The notes: a model not told the origin generated them from the sequence alone. A stretch of 52,948 nt of DNA from Lingula anatina (GCF_001039355.2 NW_019774781.1:26649-79596); one strand, 5' to 3'; positions 1 through 12,388 are shown, numbered from the stretch's first letter. Numbers and translations are program-made.

Positions 1-66
1 CCCCCCCCCCCCCCCCATCTCTCTCTCTCCCCCCTCTTTTTTCTCTCTCTCTCTCTTTCTCTCTCT
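1..66. repeat. poly-C and (CT)n low-complexity tract
   Basis: The window opens with 16 C residues followed by CT-rich sequence. It is simple sequence with no coding content. Confidence 0.9.
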
Positions 67-935
67 CAAGCAAGCAACCAACCAAGAAAGTAAGCAGGAA
101 TGCAAGCACAGACACATGTACACACACGCACGCACACACGCACACACACACACCCACACACAGTGTTATTGAAGGTGAACACACTCCATTTTCACTGTAT
201 CCCTTCACGCTACAGATCAAGGCCGGAATGTGTAGCCTCAATAGCCGTTGTTCAAAATAGTAACAAAACAGATATAGAGTTTCACCTGGGGAAGAATGGT
301 GACCTCTGCAGCAATCCTGCATATTTTCACTATCACCTGGCAGGTAAAAAAATGTGACTGAGTCGCCCTGTCATTACTGCGGTCTCAGTAATCTTATGCC
401 TTCAGATGACCCGATAGTGGTTATGTACAAGTGCAGTTTACAATGCACACATGGGGGTTTGTTTGCGAGCCTGGATCGCAGCACTTGTAAAACCATACCC
501 TCGTACCAGTGCCACGGTTATTCTCTGCACTGTGAGAAAAAAGTCCACATAATAAAAAATGCAGTCCTACGGGGCAGTAAAACCGCGGGGGCAAGTTTTT
601 GATTCTCTTGTTTGTATTAATTTGTATTAAGTGCACGTGAGGTCTTTTAAAAGATATCGTGCTATCGCACGCACGTGCACACGCATGCGGACGCACGCGA
701 GCACATGCACACACATGTACGCACACACGCACGCACAGAGAAAAATATACACACGCACGGCAACGTTTATACACACAAACATACATTACAAGTGGACATG
801 TGATTACACTGCACCCCAATCTGTTCTTGTTCTTTATTTATTTTTTTTTTTCAAGTTAAGGCTAATATTTTCAATCAGATTAGCCCGCCTAGATTTTAAC
901 ATTATATAAACACGTGGGTGTTGTAGACCTAGCAC

Positions 936-983
<48 letters not shown>

Positions 984-2207
984 TCCATTTATTTTTATTG
1001 TTTGACTTGGACGCGATGCAGGGAAAGCGCGGGTCCTTTAAGAACTGTTTTGTTGTGGCCTAGCCTACTGTCCTTAACTCGACCTCATTTCTGTTTCTAT
1101 AATTTAAGTCCATATCTTTGAATCATGCGTAGGCCTACGATAGTTATGACTAGACCTATATTTATAAACAATAGGTACGTGTGGTTTACAGTATAGGCCT
1201 ATATAAATCAAAGTTTGCTATTAAAACCGCAGTTGGCCTTAAGACGATTTAAAGATAGACCCCTATGCTATCACCGCATATTTATGTCTGAAAAAAGAAA
1301 AAATTCATGTTCTTCACCTTTTCTACACAGTTTGATGAATTTTGTTATCAGCTGGAAATGAACAGAAAATACTCGTGCGCGCCTTGCCTAGATGTATCGA
1401 CCCGTAAAGGTGCACGTACTTGTATATATATATATAGGCCTATAGGCATAGGGCCCACCGGTAGGCCTACTCCATATAAAATAAAGGTATAGCCTCTTCC
1501 AGGCTCTTGATTTCTTAGGTTCTATCTATTTATCCGAAGACATAAAAAAGATGCATTTATCTAAATATCCACTATGAAAACTTGCAATTTTTTTAATGTT
1601 AAGGCTTGTGAAATTGCATGTGGTTATCTACTTTGCCACAAGTAATAGCCCGGCCTGGATGTGCAAAAGAACAATCGCAACAACCGCAATTTATTTCGTT
1701 TTTAGCAATGAGCAATAACTTGCCATCGATTAACTCTATTAGTCGTCGGTTCGATTTCCGGGTTCAAGAAAAAGCCAAGGCTTTGCCAAAGGCGCAGGGA
1801 CACGTCAGTGTTATTTTCTAATCAGTAAGTAGTGCAACAGCGGTCAAGTGTTTCACATATCGAGAATATATAACTATTATGGTTGCCGTCAAGTTAGTGG
1901 GTGAGAGTACATTTTAGCATGTGGCATGGCAAATTTAAATCACTTGGAATGTGAATTAAACAACCGAATGGTCTCTGTCACTCATCGTGCATTTACTATA
2001 TACTACATGTAGTACGTAATCGTAATCATCAAAATACTGGTGCAATGTGCGTCTTTCACCAGCACATGTGCACGAACCTGTGCATGTTAACGGGGTAGAT
2101 TCATGGGTCCCACTAGTAGTTACAAGTAGTACCGTACCTGTATTTAAAAAGTGTAAGAAAATTCATGTACCAATTTAGGCCATCACTCGATCATCACTAC
2201 TAACCAG
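67..2207. other. non-genic region with microsatellites
   Basis: It contains (CA)n at about 118-165, a degenerate CA/GCAC-rich tract at about 660-770 and (ATT)n at 937-981. Short open frames here are products of the CA repeats or lack any recognisable domain. I looked for the missing N-terminal serpin exons and found none that align convincingly. Short TAGGCCTA-type words recur at 1110-1470 without a clear unit. Confidence 0.6.
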
Positions 2208-2208
2208 N

Positions 2209-2907
2209 ACTATAAATTCTTTGGTTGCCATGGTGCTTGTCGATGCAGTTTATTTCAAGGGAAACTGGGCCAGTCAATTTGATCCAAAGCAAACTCAGAA
2301 AGCACCATTCCAGCTGACCTCAACAAATAAGATACAAGTTGACATGATGTACCAAAAAAGTAAATTTCCACTTGGATATAGCGAGGAACTAGAGTGTCAA
2401 ATCCTGGAGATTCCATATGTCGGAAAGGACTTGAGCATGCTGATTTATCTCCCAGACAAGATCGATGGTCTGAAAGACTTGGAATCCAAGATGACTTCGA
2501 GCCTGCTAGAGACCACCGCCAGAGATCTTTTTCCAGAAACATTAATGGTAAAATTGCCCAAGTTTAAGCTCACAGAAGAGTATCGCCTCCACGAAAAGCT
2601 GGGCCAGATGGGAATGCCAGATTTGTTCACAGAAGGCGTGGCTGATTTATCTGGAATGGATGGTACCAGAATGTTGTTTTTATCCCAGGTGCATCATAAG
2701 GCTTTCATTGATGTCAATGAGGAAGGAACAGAGGCGGCGGCAGCAACAGCAGCAGTAGTCATGTTGCGAAGTGCAAGGCCAAGGAACATAACCTTTGTTG
2801 CTGATCACCCATTTTTGTTTTTCATCCGTGATAATAAATCGGGCGCCGTGTTGTTTATGGGCAGGTTACAGACGCCTGCTGGTCCCGCTGTGAAGGATGA
2901 ACTGTAG
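2209..2907 (+). CDS. serpin, C-terminal half (partial), with KDEL ending
   Basis: About 232 residues of a serine protease inhibitor (serpin fold), covering the part from the s3A strand to the C terminus. Visible landmarks are LVDAVYFKGNW near the start, the hinge EEGTEAAAATAA, and ADHPFLFFI with FMGRL near the end. The hinge is rich in small residues, as in inhibitory serpins. Counting from hinge Gly as P15 places P1-P1' at Arg-Ser, which suggests a trypsin-like or convertase-type target. The protein ends in KDEL, the classical ER-retrieval signal. The first ~150-170 residues of a normal ~390-residue serpin are absent. The open frame begins just after an AG and a single ambiguous base (N) at 2208, so an exon start or an assembly break lies there. 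The reactive loop most resembles clade B (SERPINB6-like) serpins, but those are normally cytosolic and lack KDEL. Family call is secure; clade and target are inference. Confidence 0.9.
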   Translation, partial: TINSLVAMVLVDAVYFKGNWASQFDPKQTQKAPFQLTSTNKIQVDMMYQKSKFPLGYSEELECQILEIPYVGKDLSMLIYLPDKIDGLKDLESKMTSSLLETTARDLFPETLMVKLPKFKLTEEYRLHEKLGQMGMPDLFTEGVADLSGMDGTRMLFLSQVHHKAFIDVNEEGTEAAAATAAVVMLRSARPRNITFVADHPFLFFIRDNKSGAVLFMGRLQTPAGPAVKDEL

Positions 2908-4278
2908 CGAGGTCACATATTGCCTGCTGAACTTTGGTTTTGCATCTACCTGTAACTCTGATGACAAAATGAGATTCAAAACACTGGACCTGAACACTTA
3001 CATTTTGCTGATTATAAGAGATATATATATTATGTTTTTGAGAGATATTTATTGGTTGATTGCCAGATGGATTCATTCTTTCATTTGATTGTTTATTTCA
3101 TTGTTATTGTTACAATTAATAATACCAGTGATTAAATGTTGTGAAAGATTATATTAAAAAGACATTATTATCAGTGGCAGGATAGCTTTATTCTACAGTA
3201 CATACTTGTGTACCAGATAGCATACTTCTGGGCAGTAATTTATTTTATAGATTAAAGATCTAATTTTTGTCAATGACTGTAAACAAGTGATGTTTGCTTT
3301 ATTATTTTCTATTTATCTTGGGCCAGATAATACAGTTATTTCAGGACTTTATTACTGTACTTAAGTATTATATTATATTTTATGGTATATGCTGGTTCAC
3401 TGCAGACTGAATTGAGTCACTTAGAGAAGTGATTTTTCCAAAAAAAAAATAAATTAATATATACTAGTACATGTAGGTGGGCTTAATGTAAAAAAAAACA
3501 GTTTAAGAGACAAATCATTTTTGCTCAGTGTATTAAGATTTTAAATTTAATTCATATACACTGTTAAATACGGATTCATATTTATTCAGACTTTTTAGAA
3601 CAAAATGCCTTATTACAAACTTTGAAAGCGAGTTTTAAGCTTGGAAATAGGACTTAAGTGATAAAAAAGAATCAATACTGCAAATACCAGTGTATGTGTG
3701 ATCTTCTTGTGACTCTGTTAATGAATTTTTTTTTTACGAAATATTTGAAGTTTCAGTTTTAATTAATACCCTGACTTATACCCCTCAAAAAAGAAAAAAA
3801 AATAAATAAATAAAAATGATTTGTTATTTATGGATTTTCCCACAAGAAATTTCTGGAAAGATATTTGATTAAATCTTTATATTCCATGATAAATAAATTG
3901 ATTCGGCTTATTATAATAATTACAGTGTATTTGTTGTACTATTTATCAACTAGTATATGTTGCTTTTATACATGCAAAAGCTAATATACAATTGAAATGC
4001 AGAAAAATTGTATGTTGTTGAAAATGAAATATGACTGTTCTTAGTATAAACGAGAAATCAGTTCCAAGCTGTGTGAAAAAGTACATCTACAGTTTGCTAT
4101 ACATCTCAACAGCAACATTGTTCAACATCGTTCCAGCTTTAAAAAAATCATGATCTAATTCATGAAGGACTTTTATTGCACACGTTCGCATCTAACACAA
4201 TAACGCAATGAAGTCAACCACGTGTGAGCGCAACACCTGTTTACGAGCTTCAGAACATCGCCTGAAAATATGTATCTG
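2908..4278. other. serpin 3' flank and AT-rich intergenic DNA
   Basis: Very AT-rich sequence with several ATTAAA/AATAAA-like words (for example near 3133 and 3449) that could serve serpin polyadenylation, though I cannot choose one. No coding exon or structured element was recognised. Confidence 0.5.
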
Positions 4279-4443
4279 CAGGCCGGTAACCGAGGGGGGG
4301 GGGGGGGGTCGAAAGAACCGCCCCTTTTGTCAGGAAAAGGTCCTTTGGGTAAAATTTGACCTAGGTACACACAAGTTTCATTGTAAACGGTCCACTTTTT
4401 CAGAAAAAGAACCCCCCTTTTGAATTTGCTGGCTACGGGTCTG
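4279..4443 (+). mobile_element. MITE family 1, copy 1 (5-bp target duplication)
   Basis: A 165-bp non-autonomous element bounded by imperfect terminal inverted repeats: CAGGCCGGTAACCG at the left, TGGCTACGGGTCTG at the right. It is flanked by the direct repeat ATCTG at 4274-4278 and 4444-4448. It shares its interior with the copy at 4942-5116 in the same orientation, including a G-run near the left end and a C-run near the right. A 5-bp duplication with CAG-starting ends suggests a hAT-like, possibly hAT5-type, element. No transposase is encoded. Confidence 0.8.
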
Positions 4444-4941
4444 ATCTGCCTTGTTCAAATATGACCCCTCTTATTTTGAGAGTCTTCATAATCGAATGAC
4501 ACAGCACCGCGTACGTGTAGTAAGATAATATACTAGAATATCTGATGTGTGGCTTGGTGAAATGAAAATGAACAAATGAAGGCAGTAGGTGGAATCTGAA
4601 CCATACATGTAGTAGTTAATGGGGTTGGGAGTCCCACTTTTTAAAATTTTCCCGTACCCCACTTTATATGTACCATCTCAATGAAGGTCGTTGGGTTGGG
4701 GCATGTTCTGAGACCCAGATAGGCCTATTATCAGTTCTTATTTTTCACTGATTATCAGGGTTTTGGATATGGATGATGAACTTACACTGTACTTGTTCCC
4801 AAATTCTTCTTGGTATCCAGACTCTGTCAGTGAGAGTTAAAGTCTTATCTTTTATTCTGTTTCCTTAATTATTTTATTTGGTTGAAACTATCCACGCCAA
4901 GTTTTATGGGTAATCGCCCCCCACCCCCACCCCAACTTCTC

Positions 4942-5116
4942 CAGGCCCGTAGCCAAGGGGGGTTCGGGGGGTTCGAAAGAACCACCCTTTTTGCTGGGAA
5001 AAGGTCCACTCTGGGTAAAATTTGATCTATGTACTTGATGATTTTATGGTAAAAGGTCCACTTTTTCAGAAAACGAACCCCCCCCCCCCCCTCTGAAATT
5101 GCTGGCTACGGGCCTG
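4942..5116 (+). mobile_element. MITE family 1, copy 2 (perfect 14-bp TIRs)
   Basis: A 175-bp element with perfect 14-bp terminal inverted repeats (CAGGCCCGTAGCCA and its exact complement TGGCTACGGGCCTG). It is flanked by the 5-bp direct repeat TTCTC at 4937-4941 and 5117-5121. It is homologous throughout to copy 1 and probably younger, because its ends are perfect. Confidence 0.88.
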
Positions 5117-5299
5117 TTCTCTCTGCGTTATCTACGGTTGCCAGACCACGATATCTCCAAGGATGCACAGGTTCCGCGACACATTCACGGGGTAAGGTGC
5201 AGAGACACATATTTGCAATCCTTTAATTGTTCCTTGATTCATTATTATTATTATTATTATTATTATCAGAAAGGTAAAGTGTAGATTAAAGTAGGTGGC

Positions 5300-5351
<52 letters not shown>

Positions 5352-7593
5352 TTGTCGGCATTAGAGTTTTCAGTGAGAGAAATTATATACAGACTACAAT
5401 ATGCCTATGGTAAACATCCCTGGTTTCGACAAACTTTACTTAATTATCATCCGCCGAAATACTTTGATTGAGATCCGTTCTGGGTTTTGTACAATGACAA
5501 AAGAAACTCAAGTATATTGTGTACATGAAAATCTGGTTATCTTTCGTGCACCCCGCAAAATCTAGGCGAACCTCGAGCAAGTGGTAGTCCAAATCTCGAT
5601 CGAAAGCCTCACTCCCTGCTTGCAGTTGAAACTCCACACAAGAAGTCAGTTTTAGGCACACTAAGAATATGCAGTAAGAGAAGACTGGATTCCTAATTAT
5701 AAATAGTCGGAAAAGGAGATAGTGTCGAAGGTAAGTACAGGGAGAGTCAATTATAATTTGTCCCATTAACACACACGTGTATGTGCGATAGCAACTCCCA
5801 TGTTCTCAGTATTCCAATTTGTAAACCCCGGTTGCAATTTGACTATGGTTTTGCGTTCTTCATTATATTTATAACAAGTGAATGTGAAAATATTGCTTTT
5901 AAAATAATTAAAATCTGGCATGTACTGCTTTGCTGCCCTTGTGTTAGGTCATGCAATAGCCGCTATCTATTGCGGTACGGTAGTACGTGACTTCACAACA
6001 GTAGTCTTTTCTGCATCGAGCATCGCAGTTTAAATAGGTTATCTGTTAAACAAATAAATTAAGCATTGCTGCACATGTATCAAACCCTGGTGTGAAGTGA
6101 CCCCTCTGTACACATTTTCACCCTATTTAAACAATGTATATTAACGAGTTGCAATGTATTATGATAAAATACCTGCTCAGCTGGGGGTGGTTTTTATCTC
6201 TACTCTTGGCGTTCTCTTAGCCTATAACACGGGGCGGTTAAGTTGTGAAGTAAGTTCTTAAACGAATATAATATAGTGTAGAGTCTAAAGTGTGAATTGA
6301 GCACTAGGCCTATAGTTGTATTTAAAAGAAAGGTAATTTATTTAGGTGTAGTCTGTTTTATCGCTCGTGGAGAAAAGGGCGACATTACGAAAAACGCTGG
6401 AAAATCAACGGGAAAAGCGTTAACGCTACGAAAGGAGCTCAAATAAAATATAATGCAGGAGCTCAAATAAAAAAAAAATGTTGCAGGGTAGTGTGATAAT
6501 TTAATTTTTTTTAATTCGAAAGGTAATTGAATATTTATGAATTAAAGATGCATAAAAAGTCAATTTTTTTGTCACAAAAAACCAACCAAATGCCAGCATA
6601 TAGCTTCAAGTAGTATAACTAAGAGAATTACCAAAAGGCATTGTTTAATTTTACCCGAAAATGATGTTTGAACAGATTTTTCTGCTGGAATTCTAAGCTG
6701 CATGTCAATGGGGAGGAAAGTACGTCACAAAAGTAGGTTAAATTTACAACCAAAAAATTAAAGAAAGGATCAGTCTAAAGGTCTTTTATGGCTGATCGAG
6801 TGATCTATTCAGTTTATCCCTTGGCATGTCGAATTTATTTGAGTCATATAAGAATCTAGTAGAAGTGGTTTACATGTGTTACTGGGAATCCACGCTCCAC
6901 CGATGCTCGGTTCGTATGTACCTTTAAGATAATTTGGACTTTGAAAAGAAATCTAAACAATATTTCCTAGTAACATAAAAAGTTAGTCTAACAACGTGAC
7001 TAGTACTGTCACGTCTACCTGAAATATGCAATACTCTGAAATTAACTTGTTCAATCATTGATAAAAACATTCTGTTACTATGACTAAGTTGCAAAAGAGC
7101 TGACAAAATCCTCGAAAAATTGAAAATTGATAAATTTTTTACTGGCCGAATGCTTTGAATAAACATGATATTGATTAACTGTTTACAATATATTTACAAA
7201 GCATCAGTTAACTTCAGTATTTCATTTTTCAAGGTAATCATCCACCCAGAACAGGGTTTCATGGACGTGGTGCATGCGTGTCGTCTTGAAAAGTTCACAC
7301 CGAGTGTTACCACAAAAATCACACTCCCCAAAATGAGCCACAAGCGTTCTGACAAGAGATGATGATTATGCCCAAATTAAACGCGTTCGTCGCGTTTTAT
7401 CAAAGATGTTGCCACATGAGATCCTGACATTTCTACTGGTCATTTTTACTGGGGTTGATTAAAAATATCAAAAACAGCGAGCATAAATAAGGCATCATTT
7501 CGACTGTTGTCATGACGAGTCGGCGATCTGCATAAAATCTGGATATCTAAAAAGACGAGAAATATATGGACGACGACGACATATATTGCAAAA
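5117..7593. other. intergenic region 5' of the ROCO gene
   Basis: It holds (ATT)n at 5241-5266 and 5301-5348 and otherwise AT-rich unique DNA. A short perfect hairpin with a 7-bp stem (AAACGCG, loop TTCGT, CGCGTTT) lies at 7379-7397, about 200 bp upstream of the ROCO start codon. A 110-codon frame on the minus strand at 5440-5772 shows no domain. No promoter motif can be assigned. Confidence 0.5.
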
Positions 7594-10500
7594 ATGGAGG
7601 AGCCAAAAGATCGTAACAACTCAAAAGATATTTCCAGGCCCATAGAGCTGGATTTGGATTTTTTAATGCCATCCAACATCAGTGAATCTAGTAATCTTCA
7701 ATGCCTTAAGCTGTCTAAGACAAACTTAGAAGTCTTGAAAATACCCCTGTCTACATTTTGGAATCTCAAAGTATTGGACATATCCAGCAACAAATTTACA
7801 GAATTCCCTCTCCAGGTGTTTAATGTGCCTAGTTTACAAGAGCTTAACATCGGTCACAACTTGCTTAGTACTATTCCTATTGACATCAACACGCTGACAA
7901 ACTTGACGATTCTTAAGGTCAATGATAACCGTTTCGAGGAATTTCCAACTCACGTTTGTGACATTCCCGCCTTGCAAATATTCGATATCAGCGGTAACAA
8001 GATCCGCATCATCCCTTCATCTGTTAGCAAAATGGACAGTCTTAAAACGCTGCATATACAGAAAAACATGATTGATGTACTTCCAGGTGCATTGTGTGAT
8101 CTTTATGAGTTAGAATATCTTGACATGAGGGCAAATCATTTGTGCACCATTCCCAAAAGTATAAGACGTTTGACCAGACTGCAAACCCTTAATATCTCTC
8201 ATAACCAGATTTCAGCTTTTCCAACCAGTTTATGCAGCCTGTTTAGTTTGGAGAATCTGGATATTGGTCAGAATAAAATAGACCGTATACCATTTGAGAT
8301 AAAGGAAATAGATGAACTGAAAACTCTTAAAATCTCCAGCAACAAACTAATTGAATTTCCAGTCGAATTATGCCATTGTGAAAAACTGGAGACACTGCAC
8401 ATAGCAGGCAACAACATTTCGTCAATTCCCCCTGATATTGCAAACCTGCAGACACTGAAAATATTCGATATACGACATAACAGGGTGAGCTGCCTACCGT
8501 ATCAGCTCCTGCATCTGAAAGCCCTAACAGAACTCTACGTCATACCAAATCCATTAACACAGCCACCAGAGGCGGTATGTCAGAATGGGAAAGGCGCCAT
8601 TTTTCGCTATCTGAGAGAGGTGAGGGAACGCAAGGCCATTGTGGTGAACAGGCTGCAATTGAACTTACTTGGGGTGACAGGGAGTGGCAAAAGTAGCTTA
8701 TCCAGGTCTCTACAAAGGGGAGAATCGTCGCTGACAGCCGAAGCAGACAGGACCCAGGTGATTGAGCGAGGGTCATGGGAACCGGACAGTAAGGTTGCTT
8801 TCAATATCAACGACTTTGGGGGTCACGATGTATACAGAGTGGGCTATCCTATATTTCTTCATAAAAATGGAGTTGCCATCATCACTTTCAACCTGTCTCA
8901 GTATCAGTGCGAGGACAACTACTATATGAAACATATTGGAGAATGGATACAAACAGTCCAGTGCAGAGCACCTGGTATCTACATCATAATTGTAGGAACT
9001 CACCACGACCTGGTTGGTGATAGAGATCCTGACATGCTGTGTCAAGATGTCCGCCATCGTTTCAAACAACAAGCAGATTGGAACATGGAATGGTTACGAA
9101 ACAGAGTTGACGCACACGCATTTCAAGGGAGAAGGGTTTCATATTTTTCCAATTCCCATGTGAACATCTTCACGATCAGCTCAGCCGATATGTTTGGAAT
9201 GGAGAACCTCTCGGCGTACCTGGTTCAGTTAGCCAAGCTGAGAGGAGTCTTCCTCCCTGAGGCCTGGGTGGATGTGATGAATGAAATAGAGAGGATGAAG
9301 TTTGAACCTACAACCAACACTCTGACAGAGGGGGTTGTCAGAGAAATTGTAAAAGTTGAGGTTGCACGTAGAAAAAAGAAAAGTGCACGCCAGGCAGACG
9401 TTTCCATAGAGGAAGAAAACAGAAACCAGATTTCGCGAATCGTAAGAAGAATGATGTGCTGCACAAGTCTCTTCCATGAAGAAGCCGAGGAAATAAATCA
9501 AGTGGCAAGTGGTCCCCAAACCCCTCACGAAGACGACGAAGATATTTCTCCAGCACAAGTGACATATGTGGTGCAAGATGTCCTTAATTATATGTCAAAT
9601 ACTGGTGAAGTAGTGTGGTTTGATTCCAATACAGCTCTCGGAAAAGTCATATTCCACAAGCCGGAAGTCTTAATCAATCTCCTCAAATCCGTCCTACACC
9701 ATGATTTTGAGGTTAAAAAGAAGGCTCTGAAGGAAAATTACACCAAACAGAAATTTGAAGAGATAGTAGACAACCTTGAGATGAGGGGTATTATTGACGA
9801 GGATGTCATGGAGTTTCTCTGGCAGTCCTTTGGGGTTCCTGGCATTGAAAGGGATGCCATGATTGAGCTTATGACAAAGCTTGACCTGAGCTATTTTGTG
9901 GATGATGCATCTGTAGCAAAAAGAACCGGCGCATTCCATTTCCCATGTTTACTACAACAGAATGAACCATGTGACTTAGAGAGTTCGGGCAAGTGGCCGG
10001 CCAGATTGCCAAGGGGGGTACTACTACAGTTGACCCTCCAGATTCACACACCCCACCGATGTCCAAGCGACGTGTTCGAAAAGCTCTCAGTCAGAATCCA
10101 CAAGTATCTTCATATGTTCGACAGAAGACGCATCGACTGGAATAATGGTGTCTATGCAGTCACCAGCCGTTGTAAAATTCTCCTTACGCGTCACAGCGAA
10201 GAGCGAGACTGGGTAATCACGACAAATGTCAGAGGGAAAGATCGACTCGCCATGTGGGACATCCTGCTCAAGCTCCATCAAGACCTCGTCGACATTTTGA
10301 AAAATGACTGGCCGGGTGTTTTCTACAGCAAGCACCTGCTGTGTCCACACTGCATTGAAGAAGGCATCCCCTCCCCCACCCTTTTTCCTGGAGACATCTT
10401 GGACCAACCAGACTACGTTCCACGCGTGAAGGTCTTACCATGCAGAAATGCGCCCCCTCAAACTATCAGCGCAACGCACGTGTACCCAGCTCTGGCAGGT

Positions 10501-12388
10501 ACAGTACTCAAATCTATCTTGTTTACAACTGAAAAGGGGTCTCTTTTCAATGTATTGTTTTAAAGTCATGGTTTTGGAACAATGTGACTACCAACATCAC
10601 CAGTGTCCTTAAAATGTGACTGCATATTTAATCACAATCGATCATCGCCGTGAGGAGTCAAGTTTAATACAGAGATGAGACTTTTGGCTATAAGTAGGAA
10701 ATCCCTTAATTTTTACAGTTCAAGTATTATTTAGCATTTAACTAAGACCCCATTCCCATTGACACCATCGGTCCACGTAGATCGATCCAAATCTGTAGGG
10801 ACAGTCACTGAGTGCAATCAGCTTAACTGAATGACACTCCACTCCCCCTCCTTGGCGTAAAGTAGAATACAGAAAAGATGGAGATTATACGAGCTCACTG
10901 GAAACAACAGGAGGGGCCTAATTCAGCTAAACTGATTGCACTTAAAGCGAGTCCCCGCAGAGATGTAGCCAAGTGCGTATAGGGTATACTTGTGTATTTC
11001 TTTTAATTTCCTTATTTCATTTTCTTAAAGGGAGAGACGGTGTGCTGAAAGAAAACAAAGACCGACTGCGGCGAAACAGGGTGACGTTGGTTCAGTCGGT
11101 TACTGAACAGTGCCTTCTGGAGGTACTGAATAGTCTTACAGCACAAGCCAGAGAAAAGGAGAATATAATGAAAATTGCCACACAGCAAGAGCGGGTTGAG
11201 GAGTTTTTGGACATTTTGAAAAACAAAGAAGACAGAGCTTTTTACATATTCCACAAACATCTAGAGAGCAGTGGACAAACGCATTTGGCTGACCTATTGC
11301 GTCCAAGGTGAGTTGAAATTGTTCCTTCACAGTGAGTATTGGCATATGTTGATCATTTAATGAGCGGAGTCTGCAGATGTTTCGTTCATTTAATGAAATG
11401 AAATATGCTTCAGAGTCACTGTCCGAAAATCACTGTCGGTGAAGTTAAGATGATAGACGAAATGTTATCCTAGCGGATTTTATTTTCTTTTTCTTCTTGG
11501 CAGCGAAACATGCCCTTACAGTATCCAACATGATAAATATAATTGATGGTTAAACTTTATAAAATAGAATTGTCAGTCTCAAATGGTAAAACAATATAGC
11601 TACATTTAATTACGCATATATTCTATTTCTCCAGTGTCATATTCTTATTCCAGAGAGGAAATCATGGATGAGCTACCGAGTGGTGAGATAGTCTATTGGG
11701 TTTAGCTGTGTGGTATTTCGCATGTGTCGACTCAGAGAGGAAAAGGAAAAACTCGGAGACGTTAGTGATGCAGTAATAGCCTGCTGATCTGATCTAGCGT
11801 GGTATGCCTCAAAGTTTACTGAAAATACGGATGACTGCCCAGTGGATGGGAAACAGAAATATAAACATACCAAACGTTGATTAGATAAATTTGGACGGTA
11901 TTATAAAGGTGTTCAAGCTGTTAGGAAAAATCAAATTACTACGCACACGATTAACTTATAAATATGTATATTCATCTTTGACATGTTCATAGCTATAAAA
12001 TGACTTTTCATCTTCTCCTCATTAATGGATAGCAGGCATTGAGAACGTTACTAAGAACTTGACCAACGGAAAGTAAAGACACGCATTTTCTATTTAAAGC
12101 TTGGACAATCGAGCATTTAGAAAATAAATTAATACGAAGAACATTGTTAAAATGTAACTGTTGTTTATTATCAAGCGTTACATATTTTTTGTGTTTATTT
12201 TAAACAGTCAATATATTTTTTGAAATGTTAATTTCTGTTGTTATCTGTTTTATACATATGCACTGAATAAAATTATCTAAATTAAATTCCTTCCTCATGT
12301 TATAATGGTGTTTAATATTTAATTTACTGGTGTGGTTATTTTTTCAGAGGCGTATGACTCAAGTTCACCACCACTACACAAATATTAA
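7594..12388 (+). CDS. LRR-ROC-COR (ROCO) protein with C-terminal CARD
   Basis: Four exons join in phase: 7594-10498, 11031-11307, 11654-11682 and 12348-12388, giving 1083 residues. About 13 leucine-rich repeats of 23 residues occupy residues ~30-345. The ROC GTPase domain follows, with the P-loop GVTGSGKS at 360-367, the switch motif DFGGH at 407-411 and the base-recognition motif THHD at 469-472. A COR-type region runs roughly 560-920. Residues ~970-1061, coded by exon 2, form a CARD (TQQERVEEFLDIL and SGQTHLADLL are typical helices). Exons 3 and 4 add a short tail. ROCO proteins are GTP-regulated signalling scaffolds and CARD binds other CARDs, so a role in innate immune or death signalling is inferred. 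No kinase domain is present. Reading through the first donor would stop at 10563 without CARD, a possible alternative end. Splice phases 1/2, 2/1 and 1/2 all close. The start is the first ATG of the open frame. Confidence 0.88.
10798..10955. mobile_element. MITE family 2 in ROCO intron 1
   Basis: A 158-bp inverted-repeat element inside the first ROCO intron. The left end (GGGAC then AGTGCAATCAGCTTAA) and right end (CTGATTGCACTT then GTCCC) are imperfect complements over about 40 bp. The same termini occur at 26911-27214, 28106-28172 and 40116-40248. No coding capacity. Confidence 0.7.

Noticed and set aside
421-909. Open frames rich in His/Thr/Cys/Val over CA repeats
   Set aside because: Translations of simple CA/GT repeats, as also at 40.8, 41.9, 44.6 and 46.4 kb.
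5440-5772. 110-codon minus-strand frame
   Set aside because: No domain, no splice context and no paralogue; plausible by chance in this length of AT-rich DNA.
7379-7397. Perfect 7-bp stem hairpin upstream of the ROCO gene
   Set aside because: Too short to claim a function; recorded only as a landmark.
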